Origin: Paenibacillus harenae
Lineage (GTDB): Bacteria; Bacillota; Bacilli; Paenibacillales; Paenibacillaceae
NCBI RefSeq assembly: GCF_030812415.1
Contig: NZ_JAUSST010000004.1
Coordinates: 124,001-188,000 of the forward strand
Reading direction: 5' to 3'
DNA length: 64,000 nt
Shown here: positions 8,826-17,240 of the stretch, in pieces
Layout: each line of letters starts with the position of its first letter
How positions within the stretch are numbered: the first letter of the stretch is position 1
The notes under the pieces: generated by a model
The model's database searches: none
What the model was told of the DNA's origin: nothing
What the model saw: only the letters and a program-made list of their open reading frames with translations
Translations under genes and position numbers: made by a program

Positions 8826-10112
8826 ATGTTGGGTGGTCGGTTAAGCACGAAGCTAGCCTACAGTTCGGGAAATTTGTCGGTAAATTTAATTGCGCAGGCG
8901 TTCGCGACTTACATCGTGTTTTATTACGTGGACGTGCTTGGCGTGAAGCCTGGTCTCATAAGCGCCGCGATGGTCGGGCATGGGATCGTGAATGCGATTC
9001 TGAATCCTTTGTTCGGTCACCTGTCGGATCGGACGACGTCGCGCTGGGGAAGGCGCGTTCCGTATATGCTGTTCGGCATGGTACCGCTGGCCGCCGCATT
9101 CACCGCGATATGGTTTCCCGTAGGCGAGGGAATGGCGTTATTCTGGTATTTCGTCATTATCGTTCTGGTGTACGATATCTTGTTCGTTATGGTTGTGCTC
9201 AACTACTCTTCTCTGTTTCCGGAGATGTTCACAACAATGAGGGAACGCGCCAGCGTATCCGCTTCGCGCCAGATGCTCGGCATCGTAGGCATGATAATCG
9301 GCGTTGCCCTGCCGCCGCTTCTGTACGGCGACTTGGGCTGGGGCCCGATGGGCGCTATCTTCGCAGGCGTCGCTCTTTTGTTCCTCATTATCATGGTGTC
9401 GACAAGCAAAGAGAAGACCACCGTGGAGCGGGAGAAGCTTAGCTTTAAGCAATCGCTGAAATATACGTTTACAAACAAAGCATTCGTTATGTTCGTCATT
9501 GCGAGTTTCCTTGTACAGTTTACATTTGCGATGCTTCCCGCTATCATTCCGTTTTTCACGAAATACGTGCTTAACGCATCCGACGACAGCAATACGATCC
9601 TGCTCGGCGCTATATTCGCAGCCGCCATACCTTGCGTGTTCCTGTGGAGCAAGCTGGTCACCCGATGGGGGCTGCGCAAGACGGCGATGGTCGCCGTCGC
9701 TTGTTACGCGGCTTCCATGATTCCTTTCGCTTTCGTCTCCAGCGTGCTCGCAGCCGCTATTGCCGCCGCCGTAATCGGAATCGGGCTTGCCGGACTGCTC
9801 GTTCTGCTTGATATGCTGCTATCGGAAGTCATTGACGAGGACGAGAAGCGGACGAAGGTGCGCCGAGAGGGCATGTACTTCGGCATGAACGGCTTCATTG
9901 TCAGATGGGGCGTATCGCTGCAGGCAGTCGTGCTTGGCGTTATATTGGAGACGACGGGGTATGTGAAGGATGCCGTGCAGACGGAAACCGCCGTATGGGG
10001 CATCCGCTCGATGCTGAGCTTCATTCCGCTAGGAGCGCTGTTGCTGGCGTTCGTATTCTTCTATCTGTACCCGATTCGCGGTTCGGAACGGAAATCATCT
10101 ATCGATCTATAG
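8826..10112 (+). CDS. GPH-family (MelB-like) sugar:cation symporter
   Basis: About 428 residues with twelve predicted helices. The N-terminus (KLAYSSGNLSVNLIAQAFATYIVFYYVDVLG) and NPLFGHLSDRTTSRWGRRVPYML after helix 2 are typical of glycoside-pentoside-hexuronide symporters. Start choice: GGGAG (8811-8815) is too close to GTG 8817, so ATG 8826 at 10 nt (or TTG 8820) is more likely. The next gene starts 12 nt after this stop, so the two are probably co-transcribed. The sugar is not predictable from sequence. Confidence 0.88.
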   Translation: MLGGRLSTKLAYSSGNLSVNLIAQAFATYIVFYYVDVLGVKPGLISAAMVGHGIVNAILNPLFGHLSDRTTSRWGRRVPYMLFGMVPLAAAFTAIWFPVGEGMALFWYFVIIVLVYDILFVMVVLNYSSLFPEMFTTMRERASVSASRQMLGIVGMIIGVALPPLLYGDLGWGPMGAIFAGVALLFLIIMVSTSKEKTTVEREKLSFKQSLKYTFTNKAFVMFVIASFLVQFTFAMLPAIIPFFTKYVLNASDDSNTILLGAIFAAAIPCVFLWSKLVTRWGLRKTAMVAVACYAASMIPFAFVSSVLAAAIAAAVIGIGLAGLLVLLDMLLSEVIDEDEKRTKVRREGMYFGMNGFIVRWGVSLQAVVLGVILETTGYVKDAVQTETAVWGIRSMLSFIPLGALLLAFVFFYLYPIRGSERKSSIDL

Positions 10113-10123
10113 AAAGCGTGGTT

Positions 10124-11695
10124 ATGGAAAGAATGGCAAGTACGTATGAATGGGTCAAAAAGAATAGGTTGATCCTTGTTCTGTTCGCTATCGGCGCGCT
10201 TGCGCGCTTGCTCTATGCCGGTGCAATACCGGCCGGTTTCAATCAGGATGAGGCGTCGATCGGCTATGACGCTTACGCCATCCTTCATTACGGTATCGAT
10301 CGTAACGGCATCCATCTGCCGATTCATCTAATCGCGTGGGGCAGCGGGCAGAACGCCTTATATGCGTACTTGTCGATGCCTTTCATTTTGCTGTTTGGCT
10401 TGAACGAAGTATCCGTTCGTGCGGTTAATATCGTATTCGGACTTGTCGGCATGATTGCCTTCTACATGATCGCGAAGCAGCTGTTCAAGCAGAAGGAAGC
10501 AGCCGGTACGGCAATGTTCCTTATCGCGATTTGTCCGTGGCATATGATGATGTCGAGATGGGCGCTGGAGTCGAACCTGTTTCCGACGCTGGTGCTGCTT
10601 GCGGTGTTGTTCCTGTTCAAATCGATCCATCAACCGCGATGGTTCACGTTGTTCGCGATTACGATCGCGATATCGTTGTACGCTTACGGTACGGCCTATT
10701 TCTTCGTTCCGGTGTTCGTGCTCGGGGTCCTGATCTTGTTCATTGCTCGGAAAAAAATAAAGCTTCGTACTCTTCTGTTGAATATAGGCATCATGGTCGT
10801 GCTGGGGCTGCCGATTCTGCTGTTTCTCTTGATAAACCGGCTAGGAAAGGGGACGATTGAAACGTGGCTGTTCTCGATTCCGAAGCTGACCGTTCCGAGG
10901 GTGGAGCAGGTGTCGAGCGTCTTCCAAGGAAATGCGCTGCAAAATGCGATCCGGCATCTTGACCAGCTCATACAGGTGCTTGTTAATCAGAGCGACGGGT
11001 TGCTATGGAATGCCATTCCCCCCTACGGTTATATGTATCCGATCGCGCTTCCGCTTATGGTTGTCGGGCTCTATGCCGTTTGCGTGAAGATTGGCAGCGG
11101 CTTGCGCACCGAGCAAGCGATTATCGCCATATGGGGAATAACGGCTGTGCTGATGTCGCTTATAACGGATATTAACATTAACCGAATCAACATTGTCTTT
11201 TTCCCGCTTGTGCTGCTTACGGTAGCCGGGCTTATGTGGCTGAAAGGGCAAATCAAGCATGCGCTCCCGGTCGCGCTAGCGGCATTTGCGGTATTTTTCG
11301 TTATGTTCTGCGGCAATTATTTCGTCGACTATCCCAAAAAAGCCGGTCAGATGTTCTATGAATCGTTCGGCGATGCGGTGCGGTATGCGTCTGATCAGAC
11401 GGATGGAACGATCTATGTAACGAATAACGTCAATATGCCGTATATTTACGTCCTCTTCTACGAGCGGATCGATCCGCATACGTTCCTGGATACGGTTGAC
11501 TACAGCAATCCGGGAGCACCGTTCCAATTCGTCAGTTCCTTCGGACGTTATGAGTTTGGCTTGCCTGCCGCATTGGAACCGGGCGGGGAGGCCGTTTATA
11601 TTTTGTCCGAAGGAGATCCGCTTCCGAGTGACCTAAGCGGCTACCAGGTGAAAGAGTTCATGCACTATACCGTCGTTAGCAAGGCGTCCCGTTAA
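10124..11695 (+). CDS. GT-C membrane glycosyltransferase (PMT/ArnT-like, family 39)
   Basis: About 523 residues with around 11-12 hydrophobic helices. The first external loop holds the acidic GT-C motif FNQDEASIGYDAYAILHYGIDRNG, in which Asp-Glu is the catalytic pair of polyprenyl-phosphate-sugar transferases such as PMT and ArnT. A soluble C-terminal part (about 430-523) follows the helices. The reading frame is open further upstream into the preceding gene, but ATG 10124, 12 nt after the symporter stop, gives the expected N-terminus (short cytosolic end, then helix). It probably transfers a sugar from a lipid carrier to an envelope acceptor. Its stop overlaps the convergent DUF1904 gene by 20 bp. 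Confidence 0.82.
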   Translation: MERMASTYEWVKKNRLILVLFAIGALARLLYAGAIPAGFNQDEASIGYDAYAILHYGIDRNGIHLPIHLIAWGSGQNALYAYLSMPFILLFGLNEVSVRAVNIVFGLVGMIAFYMIAKQLFKQKEAAGTAMFLIAICPWHMMMSRWALESNLFPTLVLLAVLFLFKSIHQPRWFTLFAITIAISLYAYGTAYFFVPVFVLGVLILFIARKKIKLRTLLLNIGIMVVLGLPILLFLLINRLGKGTIETWLFSIPKLTVPRVEQVSSVFQGNALQNAIRHLDQLIQVLVNQSDGLLWNAIPPYGYMYPIALPLMVVGLYAVCVKIGSGLRTEQAIIAIWGITAVLMSLITDININRINIVFFPLVLLTVAGLMWLKGQIKHALPVALAAFAVFFVMFCGNYFVDYPKKAGQMFYESFGDAVRYASDQTDGTIYVTNNVNMPYIYVLFYERIDPHTFLDTVDYSNPGAPFQFVSSFGRYEFGLPAALEPGGEAVYILSEGDPLPSDLSGYQVKEFMHYTVVSKASR

Positions 11696-12005
11696 CGTAG
11701 TAGCTGTCCTCGCGGTAAGCGATGAACACGACTTCGACCTCTGCAGCGCCAAGCTTTTGCATCGATTGCGTGACGGCAATTGCGAAGTCGTTTCTTGTCT
11801 GCAGTCCCCGGTCGAACCAGCCTACTTCGACGAACACGAACATCGATCCGTCAGTCGGGTCGCCATATACGCTTGTCTCATTCAGGCAAGATATCGTGAA
11901 GTTGTCGGTGCCGCAATCGCATATATCGGCTAACGTCTCGGCAAGCGGGGCGCTGACGGCGCGCAGTCGATCGGCGGTTACGCCGCGGAATAATAAATGT
12001 GGCAA
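11676..12005 (-). CDS. DUF1904 family protein
   Basis: 109 residues, of unknown function. It matches the family by MPHLLFRGV at the N-terminus, FVEVGWFDRG in the middle and YYVNG near the C-terminus; the fold is thought to be tautomerase-like. The start codon is TTG at 12005-12003, with AGGAGG 8 nt upstream on the minus strand. It is convergent with and overlaps the glycosyltransferase gene. The RluA-type gene lies upstream on the same strand across a hairpin. Confidence 0.82.
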   Translation of the reverse strand: MPHLLFRGVTADRLRAVSAPLAETLADICDCGTDNFTISCLNETSVYGDPTDGSMFVFVEVGWFDRGLQTRNDFAIAVTQSMQKLGAAEVEVVFIAYREDSYYVNGTPC

Positions 12006-12059
12006 GCAAATAGCCTCCTAGAGTGGTAATATGGCAGGACGGAGAAATCCCTCCTGCTT

Positions 12060-12095
12060 ACAGACTGCATGTTCATGCAGTCTGTTTCATTTTTT
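12060..12095 (+). terminator. strong hairpin between rluA-type gene and DUF1904
   Basis: Perfect 12-bp stem ACAGACTGCATG/CATGCAGTCTGT with a 2-nt loop, followed on the plus strand by TTCATTTTTT. The T-tract serves plus-strand transcription (read-through from the glycosyltransferase); on the minus strand the hairpin follows the rluA-type stop without a U-run. Confidence 0.65.
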
Positions 12096-13085
12096 ATCCG
12101 GCGGAGAATCGGTCTGAAAAGGCTTCAAGAACAGCTTCGGAATTTCAGTCTCGAACCGAAGCAGCTCGCCGGTAGTCGGATGATGGAATGCGAGCACGCG
12201 GGCGTGCAGGCCAAGCCGCCCGATAGCCTTCGAATGAGCGCCGTACTTTTTGTCGCCGACGACGGGATGTCCGATTTCCTCCATGTGAACGCGAATCTGA
12301 TTTTTGCGGCCGGTCTCCAGATGTACCTCAAGCAAGGAGAAGTTTCTGTCCGACCGGATGACTTTATAGTGAGTGACGGCATGCTGGCCGTCATTCGGAT
12401 ATTTGCTGGAATACATCTTAAGGGTCTTGCTCTCCTTGAGCCAGGACGAGATCGTTCCTTGCTCCTGCTTGACCGCTCCTTCGACTAACGCCACGTACAT
12501 ACGCTCCTGAACGGTTTCCTGCCAGTTGTTCTGAAGCTGCTGCTGGACCGCTTCGCTTCTTGCGAACAGCATAAGCCCCGAGGTGTCCCGATCGAGCCGA
12601 TGCACGATGAAGATCCGGTTCTTCGGATTGTAGGCGCGCACGTACGCCATTAATTGACGATAGGCGGTTACCTCGTTCTCCGCTCCTGAAGTAGAGGACA
12701 CAGACAGCAAACCTGCCTGTTTATGAATGACGATGATATCGTCGTCCTCATGCACGATCTTCATGCCTTCCAGCGGCGGCGCTTCTACGATCCGCTCTTT
12801 GTTCAGCGTGACCGTGCTGCCCGGCCGAAGCGGGAAATTATAGGCGGTGTTCGGCTTGCCGTCTACGGAAATCTGACCATGCGCGAGCATCGATTTGATT
12901 TTGTTCCGTCCAGCGCCGGCGATATGTTTAATGAGAAAAGGAAGCAGCTCCATAGGCTCGTCCACGTCGTAGGCCTTCTGCTTCTCCTTGGCGTTATCCT
13001 TTACCTTGCTCCGCTGCTCTTTCTGATTGTGATTCTGCTTCTGCTTCTGTTTCTGTTGCTCAGGGCGACTTCTCCCCTTATTCAT
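12087..13085 (-). CDS. RluA/RluD-family pseudouridine synthase
   Basis: About 332 residues. It converts uridine to pseudouridine in rRNA or tRNA. The N-terminus is a Lys/Gln-rich tail (KQKQKQN), followed by an S4-like RNA-binding domain (ELLPFLIKHIAGAGRNKIKSMLAHGQISVDGK) and the catalytic domain with HRLDRDTSGLMLFAR, whose first Asp is the nucleophile. LHARVLAFHHPTTGE near the end is the usual RluA C-terminal motif. ATG 13085 is preferred to GTG 13091 because AGGAGGT is only 1 nt from the GTG but 7 nt from the ATG. The exact target base cannot be told from sequence. Confidence 0.9.
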   Translation of the reverse strand: MNKGRSRPEQQKQKQKQNHNQKEQRSKVKDNAKEKQKAYDVDEPMELLPFLIKHIAGAGRNKIKSMLAHGQISVDGKPNTAYNFPLRPGSTVTLNKERIVEAPPLEGMKIVHEDDDIIVIHKQAGLLSVSSTSGAENEVTAYRQLMAYVRAYNPKNRIFIVHRLDRDTSGLMLFARSEAVQQQLQNNWQETVQERMYVALVEGAVKQEQGTISSWLKESKTLKMYSSKYPNDGQHAVTHYKVIRSDRNFSLLEVHLETGRKNQIRVHMEEIGHPVVGDKKYGAHSKAIGRLGLHARVLAFHHPTTGELLRFETEIPKLFLKPFQTDSPPDKK

Positions 13086-13180
13086 GCTCACGACCTCCTA
13101 GCTTCAATGCACCTACTATACCATGATTGGCCGTTGCAATTCTAATGATTCATCCGAAAAGGGGAAGGCTGCGCGAGCCT

Positions 13181-13205
13181 GTCTATGAAAGCTATTTTCA
13201 TAGAC
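13181..13205. repeat. inverted repeat upstream of the protease gene
   Basis: GTCTATGAAA (13181-13190) and TTTCATAGAC (13196-13205) form a perfect 10-bp inverted repeat with a 5-bp centre, about 80 bp before the protease start and between two divergent genes. It looks like an operator for a dimeric regulator, but the protein is unknown. Confidence 0.5.
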
Positions 13206-13283
13206 AAAGCAATCATAGGGATGGTACCATAATTCAATAGGACGTTAGTTGTTATTAAAGGAAAAAGTTGGGAGAATGAACGA

Positions 13284-14828
13284 GTGAACAACAAACTTGC
13301 AACAATGGTGTTAACCCCGCTGCTCGCCGCAGGTCTTCTGCTTGCTCCGCTGCCTGCGCTTAGCGGCGCGACGGTCGAAGCAGCAGCTGCACCGGCTGCC
13401 GTCGCGGCAACGAAGTCGCCGCTCGTCTATGTGGACGGCAAGAAACTGACGCTGTCGGCATCCGCATTCGCGCAGAACGGCGTTACGTTCGTGCCGATGC
13501 GCAATATTTTTGGCGCGTTGCATGCATCGGTAACTTGGGAGCCGAAGACGCAGACGATTATCGGGCGCAAAAGCAATATAACGATAACGTTGACGGTAGG
13601 CCAGAAAACAGCGCTTATTAACGGCAAGGCAGTAAAGCTAGACGCAGCGCCGATCGTCAAAGGCGGAGTAACGTTCGTTCCTGTTCGCTTCATCTCGCAA
13701 TCGCTTGGGGCGACGGTGAAATGGGATAGCGCAGCCAATACGATACGAATCACATCGCCGGAAGAGGCGGAGCGTCTGGCTTACGAGAAGTGGCTGGAAC
13801 AGCAAGCCAACATTCCGAAGCTGTCAACGAAGCAAATCGTAGACAAATACGACCAGAGCGTCGTTCTTATTTCTACCAATGTCGCGCAAGGCAGCGGCGT
13901 TGTAATTGGCGATAACCTTATTCTGACGAATTATCACGTTATCGTCGACGCCACCTCGGCAACCGCGATGATGGTGAATGGGGAGGCTCTGAACATCGTT
14001 GGCGTCGTTCATTATGATAAGACGGATGACCTCGCTATTGTCAAAACGGAGGAATCTATCGGGGTGCCTGCCGTTGAAATCGGTTATGGCATGAACACGG
14101 ATAAGGGCAGTAAGGTCGTAGCGATCGGAAGTCCTTTAGGCTTCCAGAATACGGTGTCGGAAGGCGTCATCAGCAACATCATCTATCAAGAAGGCGTTCG
14201 TTATTTGCAAATTAGCGCTCCGATCGACCATGGCAGCTCCGGAGGCGCGCTCTTCGGCGACACGGGCGAATTGATCGGCATTACATCCGGCGGCATGGAG
14301 AACACGACTGCCCACTTGAATGTTGCCGTATCGGTTATGCATGCGGCCATGCTATTTGAGGGAGTAAGCGAGCAGATGATCAAGGATGCGAAGTTCCTTC
14401 CTCCGTCGTTGCCGGATACGCTTGCTGGAGCTCCTTTCACGGAAGTGAAGAAGCTCATGGAAGAGCAATTCGGAAGCGTGCAGCTGAAGGCGGAGACGGC
14501 GACGTTTACGAATTGGGAAGTGAAGCGTGACGGTGAAGGCTGGTACGTCATATCGGCTGATATCGATCCGCTGTTCTACATGTACTACGGACCGGCATCG
14601 GCAGACGAGCTCCGCATTTGGGCCGCTAACTTAGGTTACGAGCTCAATCGGATGCTGCCGGACGAGAAAATTCAATTCATCGTTTCCTATGACCGCGTTC
14701 TTACCTTCGAGCCCCGCGGCTACGAGGAGAACGAGGTTACGCCGGCAGGCGAGGGCAAGTGGCGCTTGCGGTTCCCGGTCATCGATATGCAAGTGAAGGA
14801 TCAACTGGTTATTGACGTTAAGCAATAA
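13284..14828 (+). CDS. secreted trypsin-like serine protease with two copper-amine-oxidase-N (stalk) domains
   Basis: 514 residues. The start is GTG 13284, 8 nt after GGGAGA. A signal peptide (1-34, cut after VEAAA or ATVEA) is followed by two beta-rich stalk domains typical of Paenibacillus wall proteins (about 47-98 and 103-157; NGVTFVPMR and GGVTFVPVR repeats). The S1C/DegP-like protease domain runs about 182-355, with catalytic His218 (LTNYHVI), Asp249 (DKTDDLAIVK) and Ser319 (DHGSSGGALF). No PDZ domain follows; residues 365-514 are a unique C-terminal part. It probably cleaves or holds envelope proteins outside the cell. Confidence 0.9.
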   Translation: MNNKLATMVLTPLLAAGLLLAPLPALSGATVEAAAAPAAVAATKSPLVYVDGKKLTLSASAFAQNGVTFVPMRNIFGALHASVTWEPKTQTIIGRKSNITITLTVGQKTALINGKAVKLDAAPIVKGGVTFVPVRFISQSLGATVKWDSAANTIRITSPEEAERLAYEKWLEQQANIPKLSTKQIVDKYDQSVVLISTNVAQGSGVVIGDNLILTNYHVIVDATSATAMMVNGEALNIVGVVHYDKTDDLAIVKTEESIGVPAVEIGYGMNTDKGSKVVAIGSPLGFQNTVSEGVISNIIYQEGVRYLQISAPIDHGSSGGALFGDTGELIGITSGGMENTTAHLNVAVSVMHAAMLFEGVSEQMIKDAKFLPPSLPDTLAGAPFTEVKKLMEEQFGSVQLKAETATFTNWEVKRDGEGWYVISADIDPLFYMYYGPASADELRIWAANLGYELNRMLPDEKIQFIVSYDRVLTFEPRGYEENEVTPAGEGKWRLRFPVIDMQVKDQLVIDVKQ

Positions 14829-14842
14829 TACGAATCTTACGA

Positions 14843-14887
14843 TGGCGCTTCGTCCGCATGATGCGGAAGGGGCGCCTCTTCTTTTTT
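14843..14887 (+). terminator. terminator after the protease gene
   Basis: Long hairpin GGCGCTTCGTCCGCAT/ATGCGGAAGGGGCGCC with small bulges, followed by TCTTCTTTTTT. Confidence 0.8.
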
Positions 14888-14953
14888 GACCCGAATTTCT
14901 GTACAATAGGAAGCAGTCTCATATTAAGCGCTAAGTCAGAGAGGTATAAAGCT

Positions 14954-16807
14954 ATGAAAGTCGTCTTAACGACGTTGAACGCGAAGTTCATTCACACCTC
15001 GCTTGCGCTGCGGTGCCTGAAGGCATACAGCGGCGAGCGGTTCGATATGGATATAGCAGAGTATACGATCAAGGATCCGGCGATGAACATCGTTTCGGAT
15101 ATTTTCTCGCGCAACCCGGATGTAGTGGGCTTCTCCTGCTATATATGGAATATTGAAGAGACGATTACCGTCATCAACATGCTGCGCAAAATCATGCCCG
15201 AAGTCAAAATCGTATTAGGCGGCCCAGAGGTCAGTTATGATATGAATTACTGGATGGACCGCGTGTCCGAGGTTGATTTCATCGTCATCGGCGAAGGCGA
15301 AGAGACGTTCGACCAGCTGTTGACCGAGATTGAAGGAGACGGCAAGTACCATATGGTGTTCGGCATTGCCTACCGCAAGCAGCGCGGAGAGGAATCCGAG
15401 GTCGTCATCATGCCTCCGCGTCCGAAGCTGAATTTGGCCGAGCTGCCGTCGCCCCATCGATTCAAGGAGGACATTCCGAACCTTGGCAGCCGCGTCGTTT
15501 ATTTCGAGACGAGCCGGGGCTGCCCGTTCAGCTGCCAGTTCTGTCTCTCGAGTATCGAGGTCGGCGTACGCTACTTCGATATCGAGCGGACGAAGGCCGA
15601 TATTTTATATTTGATCGATTCCGGCGCCAAGCTGATTAAGTTCGTGGATCGCACGTTCAATATTAAACGCGACTATGCGCTGGAAATGTTCCGATTCCTG
15701 ATCGAGAACCATCGGGGCTGCGTATTCCAATTCGAGATTACCGCCGACATTATGCGGCCGGAGGTGCTCGACTATTTGGCAGAGCATGCGCCGCCGGGCG
15801 TATTCCGCTTCGAGATCGGCGTCCAATCGACGAATGATCCGACCAACGAAGCGGTGCAGAGAAGACAGAACTGGTCGAAGCTCGTCCGCACCGTCACGAA
15901 GGTGAAGGATTCGAAGAAGATCGACCAGCATTTGGATTTGATCGCTGGATTGCCGCTCGAGAACTACGATACGTTCCGCGGGACGTTCAACGACGTGTTC
16001 GAGCTCCGCCCGGAAGAGCTGCAGCTTGGATTTCTGAAGATGCTGCGCGGTACGGGACTGCGCCTCGACGCAACGAAGTGGGGCTATATCTATATGGATC
16101 GGGCTCCGTACGAGATGCTCGGCAACGATCTCATGCCGTTCGGCGATATCGTCCGCATCAAGCGGGTTGAGGATGTGCTGGAGAAATATTGGAACGCGCA
16201 TCGGATGGACCATACGCTGCTCTATTTGGTCGAACGCGTATTCGACTCGCCGTTCGACTTCTTCCAGCTGTTCGGCGACTATTGGGAGCGCCGCGGCTGG
16301 CAGAAGATCGGCCATCAGCTGGAGGATCTGTTCTCGCGGCTATGGGCGTTTCTTGGCTCGCTTGAGGAGACTTCCGCCGGGTCGGAGCTGCAAGCCTCGA
16401 TGCTCGCGGACGCTCGCGACCGTCTCGATACCGAAGTCGTGCTCGGGCTTATGAAATATGATTTCTTCTTGAATCATAACTATAAGCCGCGCAAGACGTG
16501 GTGGGAGTTCACGATGGACAAGTCGGAGTGGAGCGGCTGGATGCGCCGCCTTGTCGAGCGCCCTGCGGACGTATCGCCGGAATTCGCCGCGCTGGGCTTA
16601 AGCGAGAAGGAGCTGCACAAGCATGCGGTCATCGAGAAGCTGCCGTACGACCTTGCGGCTTTCCTTGCGAGCGGGGAGATAGACAAGTCGCGGCATACGC
16701 TCCTCGTCATGTTGTACGCGCTCGATGCCGGCAGCACGAAGCCGACGCCGCGTCCTCATATGCTGACGATGGAAGCGGGCAGGATGAGCGAGGTTGTTAC
16801 AAAGTAA
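14954..16807 (+). CDS. B12-binding domain radical SAM protein (DUF4080 type)
   Basis: 617 residues from ATG 14954, which has AGAGAGG 9 nt upstream; the frame is open further 5' but without a ribosome site. Residues 1-140 form a cobalamin-binding-like Rossmann domain (VVLTTLNAKFIHTSLALRCLKAY, VLGGPEVSY, VIGEGEETF). The radical SAM core follows, with the 4Fe-4S motif TSRGCPFSCQFC (CxxxCxxC) near 180. The C-terminal 200 residues match DUF4080 (DYWERRGWQ, FFLNHNYKPRKTWWEF). Members of this group are uncharacterised; anaerobic-type methyl or tRNA/lipid chemistry has been suggested only by analogy. Confidence 0.88.
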   Translation: MKVVLTTLNAKFIHTSLALRCLKAYSGERFDMDIAEYTIKDPAMNIVSDIFSRNPDVVGFSCYIWNIEETITVINMLRKIMPEVKIVLGGPEVSYDMNYWMDRVSEVDFIVIGEGEETFDQLLTEIEGDGKYHMVFGIAYRKQRGEESEVVIMPPRPKLNLAELPSPHRFKEDIPNLGSRVVYFETSRGCPFSCQFCLSSIEVGVRYFDIERTKADILYLIDSGAKLIKFVDRTFNIKRDYALEMFRFLIENHRGCVFQFEITADIMRPEVLDYLAEHAPPGVFRFEIGVQSTNDPTNEAVQRRQNWSKLVRTVTKVKDSKKIDQHLDLIAGLPLENYDTFRGTFNDVFELRPEELQLGFLKMLRGTGLRLDATKWGYIYMDRAPYEMLGNDLMPFGDIVRIKRVEDVLEKYWNAHRMDHTLLYLVERVFDSPFDFFQLFGDYWERRGWQKIGHQLEDLFSRLWAFLGSLEETSAGSELQASMLADARDRLDTEVVLGLMKYDFFLNHNYKPRKTWWEFTMDKSEWSGWMRRLVERPADVSPEFAALGLSEKELHKHAVIEKLPYDLAAFLASGEIDKSRHTLLVMLYALDAGSTKPTPRPHMLTMEAGRMSEVVTK

Positions 16808-16815
16808 GTTCATAG

Positions 16816-16865
16816 ACGGCTTGGCGTCCGAATATGGAGCGGCGCCAGGCTGTTTTCTTTTTCAG
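16816..16865 (+). terminator. terminator after the radical SAM gene
   Basis: Stem GGCTTGGCGTC/GGCGCCAGGCT (11 bp with G-U pairs) followed by GTTTTCTTTTT. The palindrome array lies beyond it. Confidence 0.8.
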
Positions 16866-16880
16866 ACGTTTCCCGTCTTA

Positions 16881-17080
16881 TGAGCATCCTCATAAAATAA
16901 TGAGGGTAATCTCAGTGTTTACGAACATCCGAACCGATTTGACACAATTTGTGAGGCGAATCTCACTGCCCGTGAAGCTAGGTTCATGGGCAATGAGGTT
17001 TGCCTCACTCTTTGATCATACAGCCAAAAAATGCGCAGAAATAAGTGAGGCTAGCTTCATACATAGTGAGTTTTAATTCA
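16881..17080. repeat. array of seven 12-14 bp palindromes, TGARN(6)YTCA, with 21/51-52 bp spacing
   Basis: Between two convergent 3' ends. Copies: 16881-16892 (12 bp TGAGCATCCTCA), 16901-16914, 16952-16965, 16973-16986, 16994-17007, 17046-17059 and 17067-17080. Each begins TGAG or TGAA and ends CTCA or TTCA, with variable 4-6 nt centres. Centre-to-centre distances are 21, 51, 21, 21, 52 and 21 bp, i.e. two or five helical turns. The sequence between copies is not repeated. The length per copy, regular phase and lack of promoter context are unusual; the function is unknown. Confidence 0.8.
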
Positions 17081-17082
17081 TT

Positions 17083-17160
17083 CCGTAATAATGAAAGAAC
17101 GTTATTCTAAATATAGCGATAATTACGGTTTCTTGAACGAAATAACGAAACGAAATAACC
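17083..17160. other. AT-rich inverted-repeat region next to the palindrome array
   Basis: CCGTAAT (17083-17089) and ATTACGG (17122-17128) form a 7-bp inverted repeat. CGTTATT (17100-17106) pairs with AATAACG (17141-17147), and CGAAATAAC occurs twice (17139-17158). No gene is seen here. With the array upstream it fills the 434-bp gap between the radical SAM and manA genes. Confidence 0.45.
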
Positions 17161-17175
17161 GCTCATCTTTGAATA

Positions 17176-17221
17176 ATAAAAACCTGCCGTGTCTTGGCTG
17201 TTGGCCAAGGAGCACGGCAGG
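17176..17221 (-). terminator. terminator of manA
   Basis: On the minus strand CCTGCCGTG...CACGGCAGG with an inner CCTTGG/CCAAG stem, followed by TTTTTATTATT. It lies 20 nt after the manA stop. Confidence 0.88.
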
Positions 17222-17240
17222 TTGGAACGGTCTATAATTG

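Noticed and set aside
9905..10123. 5' extension of the GT-C glycosyltransferase inside the symporter gene
   Set aside because: The symporter covers this DNA; ATG 10124 gives the natural membrane-protein start 12 nt after its stop.
16834..17076. An 80-codon ATG frame across the palindrome array
   Set aside because: It overlaps the terminator and the array, has no ribosome site, and its sequence is set by the repeats. The 52-bp step would also break a coding frame.
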